Part shown: one piece after another, positions 1 through 8,758 of the stretch
Position numbering within the stretch: position 1 is the stretch's first letter
Layout of the letters: each line of letters starts with the position of its first letter
From: JAGLTZ01 sp964637695
GTDB taxonomy: Bacteria; Blakebacterota; Blakebacteria; Blakebacterales; Blakebacteraceae
Length of the DNA stretch: 64,000 bases
NCBI GenBank assembly: GCA_964637695.1
Contig: CAZWVF010000006.1
Location: forward strand, 9,114 to 73,113
Direction: 5' to 3'
The notes under the pieces: generated by a model
What the model saw: the letters and a program-made list of their open reading frames with translations, nothing else
What the model was told of the DNA's origin: nothing
The model's database searches: none
Made by a program: the position numbers and the translations under genes

Positions 1-288
1 CGGATCGTAGATCACCAGTATCGTGCGCCGCCTGGCCGCCATTGTATTGCCGGGCATCAGGCTGAAAAAAACAGGATCCTCGTTGTACTCCCTGTTATCG
101 ATGATCCACATGTCGAACCCTTCCCGACGCATTATCTCCGGCAGTACAGTATCGAGCCTGTCACGCAGCCATCTGTTGATCACAGCCGGTCTCTCCCGGA
201 CAGGCAGCAGCTTCGTCTGCGTTTCTGCACTGCCGACGAAGATCATCAGGGCCAGCAGTGCAGCGGGCACACAAAGGGCTCGGCGCAT
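1..288 (-). CDS. Secreted M24-family metallopeptidase (Xaa-Pro aminopeptidase-like), N-terminal part
   Basis: Only the first 96 codons lie in the window; the gene runs off the left edge. The ATG at 288 follows an AAGGAG ribosome-binding site about 8 nt upstream. Residues 1-23 form a signal peptide (basic MRRA start, hydrophobic core, cut near SAETQ), so the protein is exported. The rest matches the creatinase/prolidase N-terminal domain that precedes the M24 catalytic domain: LPEIMRREGFDMWIIDNREY, NEDPVFF and ARRRTILV are typical of exported Xaa-Pro peptidases. The catalytic domain and its metal ligands are outside the window, so activity cannot be judged. It diverges from rnr across a 182-bp spacer that should hold both promoters. 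Confidence 0.8.
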   Translation of the reverse strand, partial: MRRALCVPAALLALMIFVGSAETQTKLLPVRERPAVINRWLRDRLDTVLPEIMRREGFDMWIIDNREYNEDPVFFSLMPGNTMAARRRTILVIYDP

Positions 289-470
289 CAATCGACTCCT
301 TATGGAAACGGTTTCAGATTTTCTGGTGTCATATCACGGTTGTTGCGTGACAGGGCACTTGTTTCAGATGAACATCGTACTCTCTCCGCATAAAACAGGC
401 AATCGCTGCAGGGATGTAAAATTCAACATTTCACATGCAATGGTCGCACTGGATGGTAACTTGTAATTCT

Positions 471-2246
471 ATGCTGAAAGAGAAGATCCATCGGTATCTG
501 ACCGAAAAGACAATCAGACCTGCCCGCCGCAGAGATCTGGCAAGGTTCCTCAATTTGAACAGGAAACAGTATGGACTGCTCCGTTCAATTCTTAGGGAAC
601 TCGTGAATGAAGGGAAAGTCAGGCACCTGAAAGGTCAGGGGTATGTGGCCAGCAGGAGATCTCCGCCCGGCAGGAGAAGCAGGTCGGTTGAAGCTTCACT
701 CCCGGAGGACCTGAAGGCCGAGATAGATGCGCTGGTCGCCGATGCAGGATTGAGCGAAACCTTCCCCGATGAAATCGAGAGTGAAACCCTCAAGGTTGCC
801 CGGCTGCCGGGAAGATCTGAGATCGATGGCCGCCTCGATCTGAGGGATGAAGTGATCTTCACAATTGATCCCTCCGATGCAATGGACTTCGACGATGCCG
901 TCTCCATAGAGAAGACCGGGGATGGAGGCTGGAGAATCGGAGTGCATATCGCGGACGTATCGTACTTCGTAAAAGAGAATACCCGCCTGGATTCCGAAGC
1001 GTGGGAGAGGGGAACGAGCGTTTACCTTGTTGACAGGGTCGTTCCGATGCTGCCCCACTCCCTTTCAAGTGACGCCTGCAGTCTTAAGCCCGATTGCGAG
1101 AGGCTGACCTTCTCCTGCTTCGTCAATCTGGACCGTGAGGGACGGTTCCTCGAGACAGAACTTGCCGACACCGTTATCAGGTCGAGCGCACGGCTCACAT
1201 ATGAGGATGCTCAACTGATAATCGAGAATGGATCCAACGCGGTTGGTTCGGTGACCGCAGAGGTCGCCACCGCACTTCTTGAAATGGCCGATGTGGCACG
1301 GTTGCTGACCAGGAACAGACGGGAGCGGGGGAGCATAGATTTCGATCTGCCCGAACCGATCGTGGTACTCGACGATCGGGGCATACCGGTTTCCGTCAAG
1401 GAGAGGCATCGCCTCGAAAGCCACCGGCTGATCGAGGAGTTCATGATCCTGGCCAATGAAGCTGTAGCTGATTACGCACTCAATCTGGGGCTTCCGTTCA
1501 TCTACCGCGTTCATGATGAACCCGATCGCGAGAAGATAGATGAGTTCCGGGAGTTTGTTCTGTCTCTCGGATATTCTATGCCCTCTGCGAAATCGATATC
1601 CCCGGGTATGCTCTGCGCCCTGCTGAAGAACGTCGAAGGGGAGAAGGTGGAACCTCTGATCTGCAAGGTAATGCTCAGGCATATGAAACAGGCGATGTAC
1701 GCGACAGAGAATACAGGTCACTACGGTCTGGCCAGTCGTGCCTACTGTCACTTCACTTCACCGATTCGGCGCTATCCCGATCTGGTCGCACATAGAATGC
1801 TGAGACGATACCGTCGGAAGGTCCCGACAGGCTCATCACTCGAGGATCTGGAAGGATGGATGCAGGCCACCGCCGAACAGTCGAGTGAAAGAGAACGCCT
1901 TGCAGCAGAGGTAGAACGCGATTCGATCAAACTGATGCAGATCGCCTACATGGAGAAGCATCTGGGGGATATCTTCACGGGCGTAATCTCCGGTGTCACC
2001 GGTTTCGGCCTCTTCGTCGAACTGGAGGATATGATGGTCGACGGTCTGATACATATTTCCGATCTCGGAAATGATTATTATCTCTTTGAGGAGAGCCACC
2101 ACCGTCTGATCGGCGAGCGCACGCGCCGGCAATATCGAATTGGTGACCAGATAGAGGTTCAGGTTGTCAGAGCCGATCGCGCGATGAGACAGCTCGATTT
2201 CATTCCGGCTCCAGAAGGGGAGAAGCCGGAGAAGGTTGAGAAGTAG
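471..2246 (+). CDS. rnr: Ribonuclease R (3'-5' exoribonuclease, RNB family)
   Basis: RNase R degrades structured RNA from the 3' end and takes part in RNA quality control. An N-terminal winged-helix region (about residues 1-65) is followed by cold-shock/RNB domains. The catalytic signature DPSDAMDFDDAVS near residue 135 supplies the metal-binding aspartates. An S1 RNA-binding domain begins near FTGVISGVTGFGLFVELED, and a short Lys/Glu tail ends the protein. Its 591 residues are shorter than the E. coli enzyme but usual for many bacteria. The frame is open upstream to ATGs at 435 and 453; I chose 471 because MLKEKIHRYL is the normal start of the family, although no strong ribosome-binding site is visible. 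purF follows after 10 nt. Confidence 0.9.
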   Translation: MLKEKIHRYLTEKTIRPARRRDLARFLNLNRKQYGLLRSILRELVNEGKVRHLKGQGYVASRRSPPGRRSRSVEASLPEDLKAEIDALVADAGLSETFPDEIESETLKVARLPGRSEIDGRLDLRDEVIFTIDPSDAMDFDDAVSIEKTGDGGWRIGVHIADVSYFVKENTRLDSEAWERGTSVYLVDRVVPMLPHSLSSDACSLKPDCERLTFSCFVNLDREGRFLETELADTVIRSSARLTYEDAQLIIENGSNAVGSVTAEVATALLEMADVARLLTRNRRERGSIDFDLPEPIVVLDDRGIPVSVKERHRLESHRLIEEFMILANEAVADYALNLGLPFIYRVHDEPDREKIDEFREFVLSLGYSMPSAKSISPGMLCALLKNVEGEKVEPLICKVMLRHMKQAMYATENTGHYGLASRAYCHFTSPIRRYPDLVAHRMLRRYRRKVPTGSSLEDLEGWMQATAEQSSERERLAAEVERDSIKLMQIAYMEKHLGDIFTGVISGVTGFGLFVELEDMMVDGLIHISDLGNDYYLFEESHHRLIGERTRRQYRIGDQIEVQVVRADRAMRQLDFIPAPEGEKPEKVEK

Positions 2247-2256
2247 AGGAGCTTAC

Positions 2257-3648
2257 ATGGGAGCTGAAAGGATAGAACACAACTGCGCACTTTTCGGAAT
2301 TTCCGGACACCCGAGCGCGGCATATCTGACCTATCTGGGGCTTTACTCTCTGCAGCATCGCGGTCAGGAAGCCGCCGGCATCGTATCTGCTGACGGAGAA
2401 CAGACACACATCCACAAGGCCATGGGGCTGGTCAACGATGTCTTCCCTCCGCACAAACTGGAGAAACTCACCGGATCCGGCGCGATCGGACACACCCGCT
2501 ACTCGACTACAGGTTCATCCACCCTTCTCAACACGCAGCCTATCCGCGTGAATTACCGGGAGGGCTCACTCTCGATTGCCCATAACGGCAATCTTACAAA
2601 CACTTTTCAACTCCGTTCCCGGATGGAGAGAGAGGGTTCGATATTCCAGACGACGATGGACACCGAAATCATCCTTCACCTGGTGGCACACTCACAGAAG
2701 GAGACGCTGGAAGAGCGGATCGAGGAGGCACTCGATCAGGTGAAGGGCGCCTACAGCCTGCTCCTGCTCTCTGAAGACACACTTGTCGCGGTCCGCGCTC
2801 CATCGGGTATCCGACCGCTCTGTCTGGGTGAGCACGAAGGATCTCCGGTCATAGCAAGCGAGTCGTGTGCCTTCGACATTCTCGGCGGATCATATGTGAG
2901 GGATGTCGAAGCCGGAGAGATGCTTGTGATCAGGGGTACGGAGGTTGAATCGCGCAGGCTGCCCGGAACCGGTGATGAGACTCCGTGCGTTTTCGAGTTC
3001 GTCTATTTCTCCAGGCCTGATTCGTGGATATACGGGGAGAAGGTGGACAAAGTCCGCAGGAAACTCGGGAAACACCTTGCCAGGGAGCACCCGACAGACG
3101 CGGACCTGGTGATCAGCGTGCCCGACTCCTCAAATACCGCAGCCCTTGGATACGCACATGAATCGGGAATCAGGTTCGAGATCGGTTTGATACGGAACCA
3201 CTATGTCGGTCGTACTTTCATTCAGCCGGGTCAGGAACGTCGCGACCACGATGTGAGGATCAAGTTCAATCCGGTTGAAGGAGTGTTGAAGAACAAGAGG
3301 GTGGTTGTGGTGGACGATTCCATTGTGCGCGGCACAACCAGCAGGAAGCTGATCAGGATGATACGGGATTCGGGGGCGTCTGAAGTGCATGTCAGGATAA
3401 CCTGCCCCCCGGTGGCCTGGCCCTGCTACTATGGTGTGGATATCCCCACAAGGGATGAACTGATCGCTTCCCACAAGAGCGTGGATGAGATAAGGGAATA
3501 TATAGAGGCGGATTCACTCGGTTACCTCAGCCTGGAAGGGATGCTGAGTGCTGTTGAGAAGAGCACCGATATGTGTCACGCCTGTTACAGCGGGGAATAC
3601 CCCATCCCGCCCGAGGAGAACCTCGGCAAGGAAGTTCTGGAATCATAA
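2257..3648 (+). CDS. purF: Amidophosphoribosyltransferase (purine synthesis, first step)
   Basis: It makes 5-phosphoribosylamine from PRPP and glutamine. The start at 2257 is chosen because AGAGGAG lies just upstream; the first in-frame ATG (2236) would overlap rnr. Cys10 (HNCALFGISG) is the Ntn-hydrolase nucleophile, which implies a nine-residue propeptide that is removed. The PRPP loop VVVVDDSIVRGTT is intact. Cysteines at CVFEFVYFSRPDS, in the ITCPPVAWPC region and in the C-terminal MCHACYSGEYP match the positions that bind the [4Fe-4S] cluster in the Bacillus-type enzyme, so this is the cluster-containing, oxygen-sensitive class. Its 463 residues are normal. The next gene starts 4 nt after the stop. 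Confidence 0.95.
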   Translation: MGAERIEHNCALFGISGHPSAAYLTYLGLYSLQHRGQEAAGIVSADGEQTHIHKAMGLVNDVFPPHKLEKLTGSGAIGHTRYSTTGSSTLLNTQPIRVNYREGSLSIAHNGNLTNTFQLRSRMEREGSIFQTTMDTEIILHLVAHSQKETLEERIEEALDQVKGAYSLLLLSEDTLVAVRAPSGIRPLCLGEHEGSPVIASESCAFDILGGSYVRDVEAGEMLVIRGTEVESRRLPGTGDETPCVFEFVYFSRPDSWIYGEKVDKVRRKLGKHLAREHPTDADLVISVPDSSNTAALGYAHESGIRFEIGLIRNHYVGRTFIQPGQERRDHDVRIKFNPVEGVLKNKRVVVVDDSIVRGTTSRKLIRMIRDSGASEVHVRITCPPVAWPCYYGVDIPTRDELIASHKSVDEIREYIEADSLGYLSLEGMLSAVEKSTDMCHACYSGEYPIPPEENLGKEVLES

Positions 3649-3652
3649 CCGT

Positions 3653-3895
3653 ATGAAATGCCTGACCGAACGATGTGACAGCTGTGGTGTGTGCATGGCC
3701 GTCTGTCCTTTCTCGGCTGTAATCGTGGAAGGAGAGAGCATCACCTTTCTTGACAACTGCACCCGGTGCGACCTGTGTGTGGAAGTGTGTCCAACCGGAG
3801 CGATCCTTCAGGATGATGAAAGTTACGGGGATCGCTGGGATCAACCTGAGCCATTCGGGGCGGGAAGAGGGAAGGGCCCTCATCGTGTTGGATAG
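3653..3895 (+). CDS. Two-[4Fe-4S] ferredoxin-like protein
   Basis: An 80-residue protein with two complete cluster motifs: CDSCGVCMAVCP (residues about 8-19) and CTRCDLCVEVCP (about 36-47). This is a classic 2[4Fe-4S] ferredoxin with a 30-residue C-terminal tail. The ATG at 3653 is 4 nt after the purF stop. The 3' end overlaps the downstream flavoprotein by 11 nt. That coupling, plus the known use of ferredoxin as electron donor by geranylgeranyl reductases in archaea, suggests it is the dedicated donor for the next gene. The pairing is inferred; the cluster motifs are directly visible. Confidence 0.88.
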   Translation: MKCLTERCDSCGVCMAVCPFSAVIVEGESITFLDNCTRCDLCVEVCPTGAILQDDESYGDRWDQPEPFGAGRGKGPHRVG

Positions 3896-5105
3896 CTACG
3901 ATATCATCGTTGTGGGTGCGGGACCTGCCGGTTCATGCGCCGCATGGAGAGCCGCCTTAGAAGGGCTGTCCGTTCTGCTGATTGAGAAGGAGTCAGAAAT
4001 AGGGTTTCCGGTTCGATGTGCCGAAGGAATTTCTCAACGTGGTGTACACGCCTTCCTGGGTGATCCCGATCCCCGATGCATCAGTGCATCGATCAACAGG
4101 GTCCGTCTGACCAGTCCTGAAGGCACCTCTGTTGTACTCGCCCACGAGCTGGACGGGTACATCCTCGACCGCCGGGTGTTCGACAAAGCCCTTGCGGAGA
4201 AGGCGGAATCGGCCGGGGCTGAAATCCTTACAGGATCACCCGCTCTGGGCATGAAACGCTCGAATGAGATGTGGGAACTGACAGTCAACACAGCCGGCTC
4301 TGATGTTGTAATTCCGGCACGCGGGATCGTTGCAGCCGACGGAATCGAATCGATAGTGGGTCGATGGGCCGGTCTGGCCAGCCACACACCGGTTCGCAGG
4401 ATGGAATCGTGTTTCCAGTATACCCTGGCAGATCTGGATATCGAGCAGAATGTGATTGAGATGGTTTTCGGTTCGAAGATATCTCCAGGAGGTTATTCGT
4501 GGATATTTCCGAAGGGTGAAGGCAAGGCAAATGTGGGTCTCGGTGTTATCCGCCATGTTGTTCCCGAGAAGATCACCGCCAGAGATTATCTGGATCGGTG
4601 GGTTGAAGACAGATTCCCCGGCGCCAGGTGTCTGAGGGCGGTTGCAGGCGGTGTCATAGTCGGCAAAACACTATATTCGATAAGCAGTGATGGCGTGATC
4701 CTTGTCGGCGATGCCGCGCATCAGATAAATCCGCTCAGTGGAGCCGGGATCTCGAGCGGCATGCGTGCAGGGTGGATGGGTGGGGGTATCCTTGCAGAAC
4801 AGATCGCTGCCGGCGACACATCTGCCAGGGCCCTGAAGAGATACGATACCATGTGGAAGCGTACCCTGGGCGATCTGCAGGAGAATCATCTCAGACTCGC
4901 CGAAGTGGTTCTGAACATGAAAGACGAGCAATTCAACAAACTGGCCGGAGAGCTGTCACTGCTTCCGGAAAAGAAACGTACAATGTATGCGGCGGTGAGT
5001 GGAGCGGTTCGTACCAGCCCCTCCCTGCTTTTGAAACTGGCCGGCTACTTCCGAAACTGGAGATCTGTCAGCTCGGGAAGCGGTTATCCTGTAACTCTTC
5101 CATAA
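3885..5105 (+). CDS. Geranylgeranyl reductase family FAD-dependent oxidoreductase
   Basis: About 406 residues of the GGR/digeranylgeranylglycerophospholipid reductase family, which saturates isoprenoid double bonds. The N-terminal Rossmann motif DIIVVGAGPAGSCAA binds FAD. FPVRCAEGIS resembles the family's conserved substrate-side Cys motif. LVGDAAHQINPLSGAGIS is the second FAD-binding motif, and YSWIFPKGEGKANVGLGV is a family hallmark. The start is GTG 3885 or TTG 3888, preceded by GGGAAGAGGGAAGGG and inside the end of the ferredoxin gene. In a bacterium the likely substrates are the menaquinone side chain or a polyprenyl carrier; which one is not shown here. Some relatives are halogenases or plain monooxygenases, but the ferredoxin coupling favours a reductase. 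Confidence 0.85.
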   Translation: MLDSYDIIVVGAGPAGSCAAWRAALEGLSVLLIEKESEIGFPVRCAEGISQRGVHAFLGDPDPRCISASINRVRLTSPEGTSVVLAHELDGYILDRRVFDKALAEKAESAGAEILTGSPALGMKRSNEMWELTVNTAGSDVVIPARGIVAADGIESIVGRWAGLASHTPVRRMESCFQYTLADLDIEQNVIEMVFGSKISPGGYSWIFPKGEGKANVGLGVIRHVVPEKITARDYLDRWVEDRFPGARCLRAVAGGVIVGKTLYSISSDGVILVGDAAHQINPLSGAGISSGMRAGWMGGGILAEQIAAGDTSARALKRYDTMWKRTLGDLQENHLRLAEVVLNMKDEQFNKLAGELSLLPEKKRTMYAAVSGAVRTSPSLLLKLAGYFRNWRSVSSGSGYPVTLP

Positions 5106-5131
5106 CTCCGGGGAACCGGTTACAGTGCACA

Positions 5132-5313
5132 AGGAGCCTGTCGGAGTAAGCCACCGGCTGCGGTCTGCGCTGGCATCCGGCCGACGGCGTTGGCTTTCGC
5201 CGGATGTCCTCAACGTAGCACAGTGGCTACGTTTCCGGGCCTCCGGCTCAGCCGCCTGGTCGGGCCGGAGCCAGAGCAAACCTCGCGTTCGCCGGTTACT
5301 CCGACAGGCTCCT
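5132..5313. repeat. 182-bp structured inverted-repeat element (MITE-like or RNA-folding)
   Basis: Two perfect 18-bp inverted repeats close this element: AGGAGCCTGTCGGAGTAA at 5132-5149 and its reverse complement at 5296-5313. Inside are three further hairpins: CATCCGGC with GCCGGATG; CGTAGC-ACAGTG-GCTACG; and CTCCGGC with GCCGGAG. The whole can fold as a long stem closing three arms. It fills most of the 356-bp non-coding stretch 5106-5461 between the reductase and yifB. I see no target duplication and no second copy in this window. A non-autonomous transposon relic or a structured repeat family fits best; an RNA gene is possible. Confidence 0.75.
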
Positions 5314-5375
5314 AGACGTCGGAACCTCCTGTATTATTACAGTTCCTCCCGAATCCCCCCCCTTAGTACGCCGCT

Positions 5376-5387
5376 CCGTAATTACGG
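5376..5387. promoter_or_regulatory. 12-bp perfect palindrome upstream of yifB
   Basis: CCGTAATTACGG is perfectly self-complementary and lies about 75 bp before the yifB start, right of the structured repeat. It has the form of a dimeric regulator operator, but nothing identifies the regulator, and a chance palindrome cannot be excluded. The rest of 5314-5461 shows only an eight-C run and no clear promoter. Confidence 0.25.
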
Positions 5388-5461
5388 TGATGTATCGAGA
5401 GCGCACGAGAAGTCATGTTACCTGCGGATTCGTCCGTCTGACTGGAGGAGGGGATCTGACT

Positions 5462-7009
5462 ATGATGGCGGTTACTCATACTGCATCGATCATGGGCATC
5501 GATGGCTATGTGGTTAAGGTTGAGATAGATATAACGCAGGGCCTGCCGGCTTTCCTGATGGTGGGGCTTGCCGAGGGAGCGGTTCGAGAAAGCCGGGTAA
5601 GGGTCTCATCGGCCATACGCAACGCCGGTTACATGCTGCCCCTGCGGAAGATAGTTGCCAACCTGGCACCCGCAGATACCCGCAAGGAGGGAAGCGGTTT
5701 CGATCTCCCGCTGGCGATTGCGATTCTGGGTGCTCTCGGTCACATCGGACAGGGCCGTTTCAGGAAGTTTGCAATGGTGGGAGAGCTGAGCCTGGATGGC
5801 GATCTGAGGCCTGTTACAGGAGTGTTTCCAATTGCACTTGCCTGTCACAGGGCCGGTTTCGATGGTCTGATAGTAGCGGAAGGTAATGCGGCTGAGGCGT
5901 CACTTGTAGAGGGGCTCGATGTAAGATGGGCAAGGCTGCTGCGTGAGGCGGCCGAATTCATGAACGGAACCGGTGATCTTCCGCATCCGGAACCGGTGGA
6001 GACAATTTCAGGTGAGGATAGTGACCTCGATTTCAGGGATGTGATCGGACAGCACTCTGCCAGGCGTGCCATGGAGATAGCTGCTGCAGGCGGCCACAGT
6101 TTCCTTCTGACAGGCCCTCCGGGTGCGGGCAAGAGCATGCTGGTTCGCCGGCTTCCCTCCATTATGCCGGAACTCTCACAGGAAGAAAGCCTTGATACCA
6201 CTAAGATATGGAGTGTTGCGGGCAGACTCGATCCGGCATTCCCTCTGATCAAGAGGCCTCCCTTCCGTGCACCTCATCATACCATAACCTCTGCCGCGCT
6301 CGCAGGAGGAGGGGCTTATCCCAGGCCGGGAGAGATCAGTCTGGCGCACAATGGCGTTCTTTTTCTCGATGAACTGCCCGAGTTCTCAACCAGAGTTCTC
6401 GAGATATTGAGACAGCCCATGGAGGAAGGGCAGATACTGCTGGTCAGGTCGGCACAGACATACACCTTCCCATCCCGATTCATGCTGGCGGCAGCAATGA
6501 ATCCATGTCCATGCGGTTTCAGGGGACACTCGATGAGGGAATGCATCTGCACGCCCATACAGGTCAAGAGGTACACGGGGAGGCTGTCAGGTCCTCTTCT
6601 TGACAGGGTCGATCTGCACGTTGAAGTACCTCCCGTAGAGGTGTCAGCACTGGATGGGGGGGTGGGTGAGACTTCGACCGCTATGGCGGCCAGGGTCGAA
6701 TCGGCAAGAAAGCGGGCGCAGCTGCGATTGTGGAAGCTTGCCGGATCCTCACAAAAGGAAGGAGCGATGACTAATTCAATGCTCTCTCCCGCCCAGCTCA
6801 GACAGCTTCCAGCTCCCGAAGATGATGCTCGTGAGATCCTCCTTCGCGCAGCCCGCATGTACAGCCTGACGGCCAGAACGTATCACAGGCTGCTGAAAAT
6901 CTCATGGACCATCGCCGACCTGGAGGATTCCACCGCAGTAGGTGCAGGTCATGTAAGTGAAGCCCTCCACTACCGCGTTGGTGAGAGGGAACGTGTGGCA
7001 GTCCACTGA
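5462..7009 (+). CDS. yifB: YifB/ComM family Mg-chelatase-like AAA+ ATPase
   Basis: A 515-residue protein with the family's three parts: an N-terminal Lon-protease-fold region (GLPAFLMVGLAEGAVRESR), a central Mg-chelatase AAA+ domain with Walker A GPPGAGKSM and Walker B LFLDELPEF, and a C-terminal Mg-chelatase C domain (LLDRVDLHVEVPPV onward, with AARMYSLTARTYHRLLKISW). CPCGFRGH and CICTP form the usual cysteine site. In naturally competent bacteria ComM is a helicase that promotes branch migration during transformation. The start at 5462 (or 5465) is chosen because GGAGGAGGGG lies 8 nt upstream; the open frame begins further left inside non-coding sequence. A DNA-uptake role fits the type IV pilus genes about 7 kb downstream, but this is inference. 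Confidence 0.92.
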   Translation: MMAVTHTASIMGIDGYVVKVEIDITQGLPAFLMVGLAEGAVRESRVRVSSAIRNAGYMLPLRKIVANLAPADTRKEGSGFDLPLAIAILGALGHIGQGRFRKFAMVGELSLDGDLRPVTGVFPIALACHRAGFDGLIVAEGNAAEASLVEGLDVRWARLLREAAEFMNGTGDLPHPEPVETISGEDSDLDFRDVIGQHSARRAMEIAAAGGHSFLLTGPPGAGKSMLVRRLPSIMPELSQEESLDTTKIWSVAGRLDPAFPLIKRPPFRAPHHTITSAALAGGGAYPRPGEISLAHNGVLFLDELPEFSTRVLEILRQPMEEGQILLVRSAQTYTFPSRFMLAAAMNPCPCGFRGHSMRECICTPIQVKRYTGRLSGPLLDRVDLHVEVPPVEVSALDGGVGETSTAMAARVESARKRAQLRLWKLAGSSQKEGAMTNSMLSPAQLRQLPAPEDDAREILLRAARMYSLTARTYHRLLKISWTIADLEDSTAVGAGHVSEALHYRVGERERVAVH

Positions 7010-7033
7010 TATATCAGCGTATATTCTGATCCT

Positions 7034-8758
7034 ATGCTTAAATCTCTGCACGTCCGCAATTTTGCAGTTATCGAAGACGCCGAACTGGAACTCGATCCGA
7101 CTCTGACTGTATTGACCGGTGAGACAGGAGCCGGCAAATCGATTCTTATCGGCGCTCTGCAGCTGCTGCTGGGAGATCGGGCATCAACAGATCAGATACG
7201 CAAGGGAACCGAGAAAGCCCTTATTCAGGGGGAATTCCTGATAGAAGAGAACCACCCCTCTCTTGATAAGCTTGAGGAGCTGGGGATCGAACTGGATGAG
7301 GGGCGGCTGATTGTAAGACGGGAGGTGGGCAGGGAGGTGCGCAGCAGAGCATTTCTGAATGACACCCTGGTAACCGTAGGTGCACTGAGAGAGACCTGCG
7401 AAACCCTGGTTGATCTGCACGGTCAGCACGACCATCAGTCTCTGCTTCATCCCTCACAGCATCTGCTCCTTCTGGATGAGTTCGCAGGACTGTCTGAAAA
7501 CCGTGAGTCCTATTCCCGCAAACTGATCGAGTACAGGGAGACGAAAGATCACCTGGAGGATCTCCATCAACAGGAGCGGGAGCTGGCCGAGAGAATGGAG
7601 CTTTATGAATTCCAGCTTGGAGAGCTGGACGAACTCAATCCGCTTGAAGGTGAAGATGAGGAACTCGAAAAGGAATTAAGGATTCTCGAAGGTGCCGAAC
7701 AGCTTCAGACGGGCTTCGCCGAAATCATTGAGACCCTTTCTGAAGGTGAAGGTGCTCTGCTCGATCGTCTTGAAGGCCCACGATCGCTCCTGGCAGATCT
7801 CTCGGGCATAGACAGCAAGCTTGAAGATACCGGAAAGCTGATCGATGATGCCCGCCTGACGCTGCAGGAGGTCGTTCACTCGGCACAGAGCTATCTGGAT
7901 GCGTTCGACCTCGATAATGAACGACTTGAACAGGCCAGAAACCGGTATTCTGAACTGATCCACCTGGCCAGGAAATACGGCGGCAGCCTGCCGGCCATGA
8001 TCACCAGGAGAGAGGAACTGCGCAGAGAGCTGGAGAAGGGCAGGGAGATTAACAGTGAGGCTGCAGGACTTGAAGTGCAGGTCGAAAGCCTGAAAAAAGA
8101 AGCATCACGACTCGCCACGGAACTGAGCGGCGAGAGGAAAAAGGCTGTTAAGGACCTGCAGAAAAGAGTGGATAAAGAGCTGGGACACCTTGCCATGTCA
8201 GAGTCCTCGTTCACAGTAAGTGTTGAAGCACGTGAAGATCCCGAAGGATTGCTGGTGGACGAAGGGGGACGGTCCTGCATCGCGGGACCGTCCGGTATCG
8301 ATCGGGTGGTATTCAACCTGCGTACCTCACCCGAGGCTGATTTGATGCCTCTTCAGAAAGTTGCCTCAGGTGGTGAGATCAGCAGGGTAATGCTGGCCCT
8401 TAAGAGTGTATTCGGAGCCTCATCACGCGTATCAACGCTGGTATTTGATGAGATAGACAGCGGGATTGGCGGTAGAACTGCAGATAGAGTCGCCGAGAAG
8501 CTGTCTCTGCTGGCTGAAAAGCACCAGGTTCTGACGATAACTCATCTGCCTCAGATAGCCCGCCGGGGCCGTCGTCATCTGGTAGTTGAAAAGACAATTG
8601 ATGGCGGAGTTGCGCAGGCACGTATACGTTGTGTGGAAGGCGAGCAGCGAACGGAGGCACTGGCCGTGCTTATGAGTGGCGATGCCGAAGCCGAAACCAT
8701 CCTCGACCATGCCCGGGTGATGCTTGACAAGAAAAGGGAAGGGGAATCCACAGCATGA
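7034..8758 (+). CDS. recN: DNA repair protein RecN (SMC-like ATPase)
   Basis: A 574-residue SMC-family protein for double-strand break repair. Walker A is TGETGAGKSILIGAL near residue 30. Long charged coiled-coil segments fill about residues 160-380. The ABC signature VASGGEISRVMLALK and Walker B STLVFDEIDSGIGG lie in the C-terminal third, followed by the H-loop region TITHLPQIA. Length is normal. The start at ATG 7034 has only a weak ribosome-binding site. The stop overlaps the next start by 4 nt (ATGA), indicating an operon with pgsA. Confidence 0.95.
   Translation: MLKSLHVRNFAVIEDAELELDPTLTVLTGETGAGKSILIGALQLLLGDRASTDQIRKGTEKALIQGEFLIEENHPSLDKLEELGIELDEGRLIVRREVGREVRSRAFLNDTLVTVGALRETCETLVDLHGQHDHQSLLHPSQHLLLLDEFAGLSENRESYSRKLIEYRETKDHLEDLHQQERELAERMELYEFQLGELDELNPLEGEDEELEKELRILEGAEQLQTGFAEIIETLSEGEGALLDRLEGPRSLLADLSGIDSKLEDTGKLIDDARLTLQEVVHSAQSYLDAFDLDNERLEQARNRYSELIHLARKYGGSLPAMITRREELRRELEKGREINSEAAGLEVQVESLKKEASRLATELSGERKKAVKDLQKRVDKELGHLAMSESSFTVSVEAREDPEGLLVDEGGRSCIAGPSGIDRVVFNLRTSPEADLMPLQKVASGGEISRVMLALKSVFGASSRVSTLVFDEIDSGIGGRTADRVAEKLSLLAEKHQVLTITHLPQIARRGRRHLVVEKTIDGGVAQARIRCVEGEQRTEALAVLMSGDAEAETILDHARVMLDKKREGESTA

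Noticed and set aside
23..466. 147-residue plus-strand frame at the left edge
   Set aside because: Antisense to the M24 peptidase, which has a signal peptide, a family match and a good ribosome-binding site.
5125..5517. 130-residue plus-strand frame over the structured repeat
   Set aside because: It crosses the inverted repeats and hairpins and enters yifB in another frame; the sequence is better explained as a non-coding element.
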